From NCBI GenBank assembly GCA_946185835.1, contig CAMHKW010000019.1:1-38840 (forward strand): a DNA stretch of 38,840 nucleotides, in the 5' to 3' direction. Within the stretch, counting starts at the first letter, position 1; each line of letters opens with the position of its first letter. The stretch is from an uncultured Bacteroidales bacterium. Lineage in GTDB: Bacteria; Bacteroidota; Bacteroidia; Bacteroidales; Paludibacteraceae. Below the pieces are notes generated by a model. The model was not told where the DNA came from, did no database searches, and saw only the letters and a program-made list of their open reading frames with translations. Of this stretch, positions 32,649 to 38,840 are shown piece after piece. Position numbers and translations under genes: made by a program.

Positions 32649-35600
32649 CTAACTCCATTTCTCTATCTGTGAGAGTAGCGAGCGCGCTTCTGACACCGAC
32701 TTTATATCGCTGACATGTACTGACTTCCGCTCACCTTGCTCGTGGAATCGGCAACGACGGGGATTGTGAACAACATATTGGATGACGTTGCTGAAGGCGT
32801 CTGACTGATAGTATGGCGACATAGTGTTGGAAGGGAAGAACAGCGACATGTTGCCGGCTTTCAGGTATATCTTCTCTATTCCTAAGCGTATACATTGCCA
32901 CCTTAGTCTTACGACATCGAGCAGTTCGAGTGCCTGCTGAGGCATGGCTCCGAAGCGGTCGACTAATCGTTTGGCGTAGTCTTGCAGCTGCTGTTCGGTC
33001 TGCAGCGAGTCGAGTTCGCGATACAGCGTGATTCGCTCCGACACGTTCTCGATATATTCGCTCGGGAAGCTTATCTCGAGGTCGGTCTCGAGTTGCGAGT
33101 CGGTGACCCAGGCTTCGTTTTTGTGTCGGCTGTCAGTGTCGCTATGTTCGTCGAAACCGTCGGCTCCCTCTTCTTCTCTGAGTTCGAGCATCGCCTCGTT
33201 GAGTATGCGTTGGTAGGTCTCGTAGCCTAGTTCGGCAATGAAGCCCGACTGCTCGGCGCCGAGCATGTTGCCCGCGCCGCGGATGTCGAGGTCTTGCATG
33301 GCTATATGGAAGCCGCTGCCTAATTCCGCAAACGTCTCCACCGCTTGCAGGCGCCGCCTGGCTTCAGGGGTCAGCAACTCGTTAGCAGGCGCCACTAAGT
33401 AACAGTATGCCTTGCGGTTGCTCCTGCCTACACGACCACGCAGCTGGTGAAGGTCGCTGAGACCGAAACGGTGCGCTGAGTTGATGATGATGGTATTCAC
33501 ATTCGGCATGTCGACGCCTGACTCGATGATCGACGTCGACAGAAGGATGTCGTAGTCGTAGTTGATGAAGTCTGTGAGTATCTGTTCTACTAACTCCGGA
33601 GCCATCTGACCATGAGCGATGGCGATACGAGCTGTAGGGCATAGCTTGTGCAGACGATTCTCTATATTTGGTAACGTCTGTATCACGTTATTGACCACGA
33701 ATATCTGACCATTACGGTTCATCTCTAATTCGATGGCTTCTTTTATTATGTCGTCGTCATCGGTGCTGATGACTTCGGTCTGAACCGGATACCTATTTGG
33801 CGGCGGTGTGTTGATGATGCTAAGGTCGCGTGCTCCAAGCAGAGAGAACTGCAAGGTGCGAGGTATAGGGGTCGCGGTCAGCGTCAGCGTGTCGATGTTG
33901 ACGCGCATCTGTCGTAGCTTCTCTTTTACCGCTACGCCGAACTTCTGCTCTTCGTCGATGATAAGTAGCCCTAAGTCTTTAAAACGAACTGACTTGCCAA
34001 CAAGCTTATGTGTGCCGATGATAATGTCGATTTTGCCGTCTTCAAGGTCCTTGAGTATCTCCTTTGTCTGTTTGGCATTCTTGGCTCGTGAGAGGTAGTC
34101 GACCCTGACCGGAAAGCGTTTGAAGCGCTCGCAGAACGTGTTATAGTGTTGCAACGCGAGGACGGTGGTAGGCACCAGAACGGCGACCTGCTTGCCGTCG
34201 GTGGCGGCTTTGAAGGCAGCACGCATCGCTACCTCCGTCTTGCCAAAACCTACATCGCCGCATACCAAGCGATCCATAGGGGCAGGAGACTCCATATCGT
34301 GCTTCACATCGATAGTAGCCTTCTGCTGGTCGGGAGTGTCTTCGTATAAGAACGAAGCTTCTAACTCGTGTTGCAGGTAAGAGTCGGGTGAGTACTGGAA
34401 GCCTTGTTCGCTGTGACGCTGAGCGTAGAGGCGTATCAGGTCGCGGGCTATATCCTTCACCTTCTGCTTCGTACGTTCTTTCATGCGCTCCCACTGACCA
34501 CTGCCTAACTTCGAGATATGAGGCTCGGTGCCCTCCTTCCCTTTGTATTTGCTGATGCGGTGTAGGTTATGTATCGACACGAAGATGGAGTCTTGGTCCC
34601 GGTACACGATTTTTATCATCTCCTGAGGCTTGCCGTTGATGCTGCTTCTGACTAATCCCCCAAACCGACCAATACCGTGGTCGACATGAACCACGTAGTC
34701 GCCCACACGAAGCTGGTTGAGCTCTTTCAACGTGATCAGAGCCTTCGAACGACGCACCGCCGCTACCGCCTGTCGGGCTTTATGATAGCGCTCGAAGAGC
34801 TGGTGGTCGGTGAGGAACGCTATCTTACGACCGCGGTCGACAAAACCTTCATGAAGCGTATCTTTTACCGGTGTGAAGATATGAGGCAGGTCCTTCGAGT
34901 CTAAGATGGCTTCAATACGGTCGGTTTGCTTTACTGCGTCCGACGAGATGTAGATGCTATAGCCATCGTCTTTCAGCTGCTTGAGTGTGTCGGCAAACAA
35001 GTCGAAGTTCTTATGAAAGACCGGCTGAGGCATGACGTCATAGTTCAAACTCTCATAACTGTCGAAGAACGAGTGGCGTGAGACTTCGATAGTGTGATAT
35101 TCGCCGCTAAAGAGAGGTTGCCAGTATTCGTATGTCTTGTGCAACGACGACTCAAGGTTAAACCGTAGCAACGAGAAGTCGTCACTTACCACGATGGTGC
35201 CTTCAGGAAGGTAACTTGCCAACGTGGCAACATGTTCGCTATCGCTGCTCAGCTCGGGGATGATAGTGGCAACCTCCACTTTCTGCTCAGAGAGCTGAGT
35301 CTCTATATCGAACAGACGTATCGTGTCTATCTCGTTACCGAAGAAGTCGAGACGGTAGGGCATCTCGCTGTTATATGAGAAGATATCAACAATGCCGCCT
35401 CTGACGGCATACTGACCGGGCTCATACACGAAGTCGACACGCGTAAAACCTGCAGCGCTCAGCTCCGACGAAAGAGCACTTATCTCGAGCGTCTGACCGC
35501 CTCTCAACTCAATCGCGGCTTGGGTCAATGTCTGACGCATCACAACCGGCTCTGACAGTGCTTCGGCATAACTAACAATGATAGGAGGTAAGCTACCACA

Positions 35601-36164
35601 GCTTGCTTCAGACGTACGGGTACGCCGATTTGCAATCGGAGCCAACTCTTGTAGAGACGAGGCTTCGACTCGTCTCTCTCTCGCTTGGGGAGGCAACCCT
35701 TGTAGAGACGAGGCTTCGACTCGTCTCTCTCCCGCTTGGCTACTCGAAAGAGAATCAGACAGTCGAGTCAGCACTTCAGTCCGTTGTATCTCGTATGCCT
35801 CGTCTTTAGCCTTCTGACGTCTCCGCTCTGAGCACGGAAAGAATAGAACTTGTTTCTCTTTCTGCTGTTTGTTGTCGGTCGGCACCGTGGCGCTTTGTTG
35901 TATCTCCGACTCTCTATCAAGCAGGCGAGCAAGGTCTGATGACATATAGGCGGCTGCTTCCTCTGAACTCATGGCTACCAATATTGCCGGCACTCGTCTC
36001 TCAGCTATGCTGCTCAGCTCTAAGGCTATCGCCGAACCGCTTATGCCTGACAATAGAAAATGAGAGGGACGCCCGGATCGCAATAGTATGCTGCTTAATT
36101 GCGAAAGGGAACCCGATGAGTCGGTTTGAGAAAGATATAGTGTCCTAAATTCTTGTAGTTGCAT
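32649..36164 (-). CDS. mfd: Transcription-repair coupling factor Mfd, with in-frame repeat insertion
   Basis: An 1171-residue Mfd that removes stalled RNA polymerase and recruits UvrA. Order of domains: UvrB-like N-terminal part (about 1-380), RNA-polymerase-interacting domain (about 470-560, VGDYVVHVDHGIGRF), helicase with Walker A CGDVGFGKTEV (about 640), LLIIDEEQKFGV and LTATPIPRTLQF, the second half with SIIESGVDMP and QLRGRVGRS, and a TRCF C-terminal domain. Residues about 137-191, between EVLTRL and PPIIVSYAEAL, are extra compared with the family: they hold a 17-residue repeat (QAGERRVEASSLQGLPP, QARERRVEASSLQELAP) and IANRRTRTSEA, all encoded by dispersed hairpins. The frame is intact, so the protein is probably still made. 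An 11-bp repeat lies upstream. Confidence 0.95.
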   Translation of the reverse strand: MQLQEFRTLYLSQTDSSGSLSQLSSILLRSGRPSHFLLSGISGSAIALELSSIAERRVPAILVAMSSEEAAAYMSSDLARLLDRESEIQQSATVPTDNKQQKEKQVLFFPCSERRRQKAKDEAYEIQRTEVLTRLSDSLSSSQAGERRVEASSLQGLPPQARERRVEASSLQELAPIANRRTRTSEASCGSLPPIIVSYAEALSEPVVMRQTLTQAAIELRGGQTLEISALSSELSAAGFTRVDFVYEPGQYAVRGGIVDIFSYNSEMPYRLDFFGNEIDTIRLFDIETQLSEQKVEVATIIPELSSDSEHVATLASYLPEGTIVVSDDFSLLRFNLESSLHKTYEYWQPLFSGEYHTIEVSRHSFFDSYESLNYDVMPQPVFHKNFDLFADTLKQLKDDGYSIYISSDAVKQTDRIEAILDSKDLPHIFTPVKDTLHEGFVDRGRKIAFLTDHQLFERYHKARQAVAAVRRSKALITLKELNQLRVGDYVVHVDHGIGRFGGLVRSSINGKPQEMIKIVYRDQDSIFVSIHNLHRISKYKGKEGTEPHISKLGSGQWERMKERTKQKVKDIARDLIRLYAQRHSEQGFQYSPDSYLQHELEASFLYEDTPDQQKATIDVKHDMESPAPMDRLVCGDVGFGKTEVAMRAAFKAATDGKQVAVLVPTTVLALQHYNTFCERFKRFPVRVDYLSRAKNAKQTKEILKDLEDGKIDIIIGTHKLVGKSVRFKDLGLLIIDEEQKFGVAVKEKLRQMRVNIDTLTLTATPIPRTLQFSLLGARDLSIINTPPPNRYPVQTEVISTDDDDIIKEAIELEMNRNGQIFVVNNVIQTLPNIENRLHKLCPTARIAIAHGQMAPELVEQILTDFINYDYDILLSTSIIESGVDMPNVNTIIINSAHRFGLSDLHQLRGRVGRSNRKAYCYLVAPANELLTPEARRRLQAVETFAELGSGFHIAMQDLDIRGAGNMLGAEQSGFIAELGYETYQRILNEAMLELREEEGADGFDEHSDTDSRHKNEAWVTDSQLETDLEISFPSEYIENVSERITLYRELDSLQTEQQLQDYAKRLVDRFGAMPQQALELLDVVRLRWQCIRLGIEKIYLKAGNMSLFFPSNTMSPYYQSDAFSNVIQYVVHNPRRCRFHEQGERKSVHVSDIKSVSEARSLLSQIEKWS
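35592..35756. repeat. In-frame hairpin-element insertion inside mfd
   Basis: Two 51-bp direct repeats start at 35651 and 35702 (TTGTAGAGACGAGGCTTCGA region), each with GAGACGAG-GCTTCGA-CTCGTCTC (35654-35676 and 35705-35727). Beside them lies GTACGCCGATT-TGC-AATCGGAGCC type (35620-35644). The 51-bp period is 17 codons, so both copies keep the mfd frame. Confidence 0.88.
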
Positions 36165-36299
36165 TCTATAAGTATTTTTCTGTGTTTATACGGTTACGTG
36201 TCTAATAATCAATAAATAATGAATATCTTTTATGTGGAATACAATGCTTTTAAAAATCAATGTAACTATATATAATACACCGCGTTACATGGTGTTCTC

Positions 36300-36331
36300 T
36301 CCTGTCATGTTCCTGTCATGTTCCTGTCAAG
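36300..36331. repeat. 11-bp tandem repeat upstream of mfd
   Basis: TCCTGTCATGT occurs twice and a third copy is cut to TCCTGTCAAG. It lies 136 bp before the mfd start. The surrounding 206-bp gap (36165-36370) shows no clear promoter. Confidence 0.8.
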
Positions 36332-36370
36332 AACGAGTAATCGGCAAAAAAAAGAGGGGTTTTATAACTG

Positions 36371-37111
36371 CTATCGGTTCCTTAGCCCAAGCTTTTCGTG
36401 TCCGATAGTCGTTGGTAAACCATGACCCGGAAGTACGACGAGGTCGCTGTCGAGTGTAAAAAGGCGGTCGAGCGACTGCATCAGGGTAGCGTAGTCGCCT
36501 CCGTATAGGTCGGTGCGCCCGTAGCCGTTTTGAAACAGTGTGTCGCCCGAGAACAGGCAGCGACTGAGCTGATAACGTCCCACGCCGAAAGACACGGCTT
36601 CGCTGTCGGTATATGTGTCCTCACCGGCATGGGATTCTCCCGCCGGCCGGAAACCGGCGTACCCGGTGTCGGTGGCAAGTAGGCATACGCCGCCACGGGT
36701 ATGACCGGGAGTGGCAATGACTTTGAGCTTCACAAAACCGAAGTCTAACTGCTCATTGTCCGTAATCGGGATGTAGTCGTGGGGCGACAGGTCGCTGAAA
36801 GGTATGCCGAAGAAGTCGGCTTGCGTGCCGAGATTGCGAAGCAGGTCCTCGTCGGCAGGGTGGAGGTATGGCACCAGTCCCCATTGCTGCTCAACATAAC
36901 GTACGCCGAAGATATGGTCGAGGTGAGCATGTGTGAGCAACTGCGCCTTCAGCCGGAGCCGATGGCTCTCAATATATGAAAACAGCCGCTCTCGTTCGTC
37001 ATCAGTATAGCATCCGGCGTCGATGATGATGGCATCGCTGTCGGTCTCGCGTGCGCTCAAAACGTAGGTGCACACACGTATGGGGTTGAAGAAGAAGGTG
37101 AAGACTCGCAT
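36371..37111 (-). CDS. MBL-fold metallo-hydrolase (glyoxalase II-like)
   Basis: A 246-residue metallo-beta-lactamase-fold hydrolase. Metal ligands appear in THAHLDHIFG (61-66 for HAHLDH), TPGHTRGG (His137), FSGDTLF (Asp190) and a C-terminal LPGHGLPT. Such enzymes of the GloB2 type hydrolyse thioesters; the substrate is unknown. Between GGVCLLAT and LFSGD the protein has extra residues (about 147-165, DTGYAGFRPAGES) read from a GCCGGC/GCCGGTTT-type hairpin at 36642-36667, an in-frame insertion. It is the last gene of the yebC-rsmG run, 49 bp after rsmG. Confidence 0.88.
   Translation of the reverse strand: MRVFTFFFNPIRVCTYVLSARETDSDAIIIDAGCYTDDERERLFSYIESHRLRLKAQLLTHAHLDHIFGVRYVEQQWGLVPYLHPADEDLLRNLGTQADFFGIPFSDLSPHDYIPITDNEQLDFGFVKLKVIATPGHTRGGVCLLATDTGYAGFRPAGESHAGEDTYTDSEAVSFGVGRYQLSRCLFSGDTLFQNGYGRTDLYGGDYATLMQSLDRLFTLDSDLVVLPGHGLPTTIGHEKLGLRNR
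36642..36667. repeat. In-frame hairpin element inside the metallo-hydrolase gene
   Basis: GCCGGCCGGAAACCGGC followed by GTACCC, of the GCCGGTT/AACCGGC type but with a changed arm. On the coding strand it gives GYAGFRPA, the same frame in which intergenic copies would read GYAGLQPA. Confidence 0.75.
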
Positions 37112-37160
37112 TTTATATATCAGCTATACTCTATAGTAGTGGTGCTACAGCCAAGAGCGA

Positions 37161-37781
37161 CTAAACGGGCATGTATACTATCTTTTTTGTTTTGAAGTAT
37201 TCCTCTTTGAAATACTGACTGACGGGTGTCTGCTCGGCAATATGTCTGAACGGCTGCAGCTCGGCTTGCAACTCGCCCCCCTTGAGGCAGATGACACCAT
37301 TCGGAAGCGCGTTGAACTGCTCCTTAGAGATGTTCTTACGTATCAGTTTTAGCAGATCCGGCAGCGACATCACGGCTCTCGACACCACAAACTGATACTT
37401 GCCTTTCTCGTCTTCTGCCCGTAGTTGCCTACAGACCACATTCTCGAGCCCGATGGCAGCGGCTATCTCTTGCGCTACTCGTATCTTCTTGCCTACAGAG
37501 TCGATAAGAGTGAAATGGCATTCGGGAAACATAATGGCAAGAGGTATACCGGGAAAGCCGCCACCGGTACCGAGGTCAAGAAGCTCGGTACCGGGCTGAA
37601 AAGTCAAGAACTTGGCAATGGCAAGAGAGTGAAGGACGTGGTGCTCGTATAGGTTGTCGATGTCCTTGCGCGAGATGACGTTTATCTTAGCATTCCACTC
37701 CGGATAAAGAACGCCAAGAGCAGCAAACTGCTGCTCTTGATGTTCGGTTAGTTGTGGAAAGTATTTTTTTATAAGTTCCAT
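37161..37781 (-). CDS. rsmG: 16S rRNA (guanine527-N7)-methyltransferase RsmG
   Basis: A 206-residue methyltransferase with the normal RsmG length. YPEWNAKINVIS starts the conserved N-terminus, LLDLGTGGGFPGIPLA is the SAM-binding loop, TLIDSVGKKIRV follows, and VVSRAVMSLPDLL carries the RsmG-specific segment. It methylates G527 of 16S rRNA. ATG 37781 is right: longer in-frame starts run into yebC. It begins 11 bp after the yebC stop and forms an operon with it. Confidence 0.95.
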   Translation of the reverse strand: MELIKKYFPQLTEHQEQQFAALGVLYPEWNAKINVISRKDIDNLYEHHVLHSLAIAKFLTFQPGTELLDLGTGGGFPGIPLAIMFPECHFTLIDSVGKKIRVAQEIAAAIGLENVVCRQLRAEDEKGKYQFVVSRAVMSLPDLLKLIRKNISKEQFNALPNGVICLKGGELQAELQPFRHIAEQTPVSQYFKEEYFKTKKIVYMPV

Positions 37782-37792
37782 ACCGATAGTTA

Positions 37793-38509
37793 TTATTCCG
37801 CCATGTTGGTGAATACGTTCTGCACGTCTTCGTCTTCTTCGATTTTGTCGATGAGTTTCTGTACCGACTCGCGTTGCTCGTCGGTGAGCTCTTTGTAGTC
37901 GTTGGGTATGCGTACAAATTCGCAACTCTGAATATCGAATCCGTTGTCTTCGAGATATTTCTGTATCTGTGAGTACTGCGCGAAATCGCCATAGATGATG
38001 ATGTTACCATCTTCGTCTTGTCCGAGTTCCTCTACTCCGAAGTCGATGAGTTCCAGCTCGAGTTCGTCGAGGTCAACTCCCTCTTTGGCACTTACGGTGA
38101 ACATAGCCTTACGGTCGAAAAGGAACTGCAGGCATCCTTGTGTGCCGAGCGAGCCTCCGTGCTTGGTGAAGTACGAGCGTATGTTAGCCACCGTGCGCAT
38201 GTTGTTGTCGGTGGCTGTCTCCACGAAGATAGCTATGCCATGTGGCCCGTAGCCTTCGTAGTTAATCTCTTTGTAGCCTTCTGCCGACTTATCGGTTGCT
38301 TTTTTGATAGCACGCTCAATGTTCTCCTTGGGCATGTTCTCACGCTTGCATTGCTGAATGAGCATACGCAGACGTGGGTTGCCATCGGGGTCGGGACCGC
38401 CCTCGCGGGCTGCTATAGTGATTTCTTTGCCTAATTTGGTAAACGTGCGAGCCATGTGACCCCAGCGTTTCAGTTTGGTCGCTTTGCGATATTCAAATGC
38501 TCTTCCCAT
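37793..38509 (-). CDS. YebC/PmpR family regulator
   Basis: A 238-residue YebC-family protein. The N-terminus MGRAFEYRKATKLKRWGHMAR and GGPDPDGNPRLRMLI are family hallmarks, followed by the KRENMPKENIERAIKKA helix and YEGYGPHGIAIFVE. Members bind DNA as regulators or aid translation of proline stretches; which applies here is not known. Starts at the only good ATG; upstream is a promoter with a repeat-rich leader. Confidence 0.95.
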   Translation of the reverse strand: MGRAFEYRKATKLKRWGHMARTFTKLGKEITIAAREGGPDPDGNPRLRMLIQQCKRENMPKENIERAIKKATDKSAEGYKEINYEGYGPHGIAIFVETATDNNMRTVANIRSYFTKHGGSLGTQGCLQFLFDRKAMFTVSAKEGVDLDELELELIDFGVEELGQDEDGNIIIYGDFAQYSQIQKYLEDNGFDIQSCEFVRIPNDYKELTDEQRESVQKLIDKIEEDEDVQNVFTNMAE

Positions 38510-38527
38510 AGAAGTATGTATTTTAAG

Positions 38528-38609
38528 TTTATTTATTTGCTCTTAATTGGCTTGGTTATTTATTTTGCTCTTATTGGGCTTGGTTGTTTATTTGCTCCTA
38601 ATTAGCTCG
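38528..38609. repeat. Three imperfect ~28-bp repeats in the yebC leader
   Basis: TTATTTGCTCTTAATTGGCT-like units begin near 38528, 38556 and 38584, AT-rich and degenerate. They lie between the promoter and the start codon and probably arose by slippage. Confidence 0.75.
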
Positions 38610-38640
38610 CAAAGATAGTCAATTCTTTTTACATGACAAA
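38610..38640 (-). promoter_or_regulatory. Promoter for yebC-rsmG-metallo-hydrolase
   Basis: On the minus strand TTTG (38640-38637), 19 bp, TATCTTTG (38617-38610). The leader is about 95 bases. Confidence 0.78.
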
Positions 38641-38686
38641 ATAATAAAGATTTTTTAGTGTTGGGCAGTGCATGGAATCGTAAAAT

Positions 38687-38840
38687 GCTATTCACCTGCA
38701 GTGCTATGGGCAACGTCTATTGCCGCCGGTTATAAACCGGCGTACCCCGTGTCTATTGCCGCCGGTTACAAACCGGCGTACCCCCGTGCGGGATAAAAGA
38801 AGAGGCTATTCACCTGCAGTGCTATGGGCAACGTCTATTG
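38687..38840. repeat. 118-bp tandem repeat with two hairpins, running off the window end
   Basis: A 36-bp segment (GCTATTCACCTGCAGTGCTA to TCTATTG) at 38687-38722 recurs identically at 38805-38840. Between them lie GCCGGTT-ATA-AACCGGC (38725-38741) and GCCGGTT-ACA-AACCGGC (38761-38777), 36 bp apart, each followed by GTACCCC. The array continues past the window. No gene is seen from 38641 to 38840. Confidence 0.9.

Noticed and set aside
37782..37925. Longer start for rsmG
   Set aside because: It would overlap the end of yebC and has a basic, repetitive translation; the conserved RsmG start is at 37781.

Overview
The window looks like chromosome of a member of the Bacteroidota, probably order Bacteroidales. 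The evidence is internal. Most upstream regions carry the promoter form typical of that phylum (TTTG, 19-20 bp, TAnnTTTG). There is a TonB-dependent receptor with a DUF5689 lipoprotein partner, several lipoproteins with short lipoboxes, a DUF2490 and a DUF4956 protein, and no obvious reliance on Shine-Dalgarno sites. The genus cannot be fixed from this sequence alone. All functions are called from motifs and family knowledge; no database search was run.

Layout. (1) 1-5.3 kb, + strand: a defence/DNA-processing run with the end of a PD-(D/E)XK nuclease-type protein, a type I restriction HsdR subunit, and RmuC. Any hsdM and hsdS would lie to the left, outside the window. (2) 5.2-7.2 kb: small uncertain ORFs, the remnant of an esterase gene coupled to a YqiA-like hydrolase, then about 850 bp of non-coding DNA with hairpins, a tRNA-His whose acceptor stem has two mismatches, and a duplicated piece of that tRNA's 3' end. 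(3) 7.2-18.3 kb, - strand: dnaB, an AI-2E-family permease, asnS, a TonB-dependent receptor, a DUF5689 lipoprotein, cvpA, a GH18 chitinase-like lipoprotein and folK. (4) 18.6-21.4 kb, +: a Crp/Fnr regulator and a TPR protein. (5) 21.7-24.4 kb, -: a phosphohexomutase and an SGNH hydrolase. (6) 24.7-30.3 kb, +: a membrane LytTR regulator, a Cthe_2159-like beta-helix lipoprotein, a small secreted protein, a VTC-domain protein, a DUF4956 membrane protein and a DUF2490 outer-membrane protein, which look like one envelope/polyphosphate-type module. (7) 30.3-38.5 kb: era (-), a secreted protein with a C-terminal sorting-like tail (+), mfd (-), then yebC-rsmG-metallo-hydrolase (-).

The most unusual signal is a set of short perfect hairpins of several sequence types (GCCGGTT/AACCGGC, CCAATT/AATTGG, GAGACGAG/CTCGTCTC, CGCGAGTG/CACTCGCG, CACGGCAAT/ATTGCCGTG) scattered through intergenic DNA, often next to GTACGCC or CGTACCC. 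They form tandem arrays, one appears to serve as a transcription terminator, and they occur in frame inside mfd (about 55 extra residues, including a perfectly phased 17-residue repeat) and inside the metallo-hydrolase gene. This resembles the protein-coding palindromic elements known from Rickettsia, but in a Bacteroidota genome.
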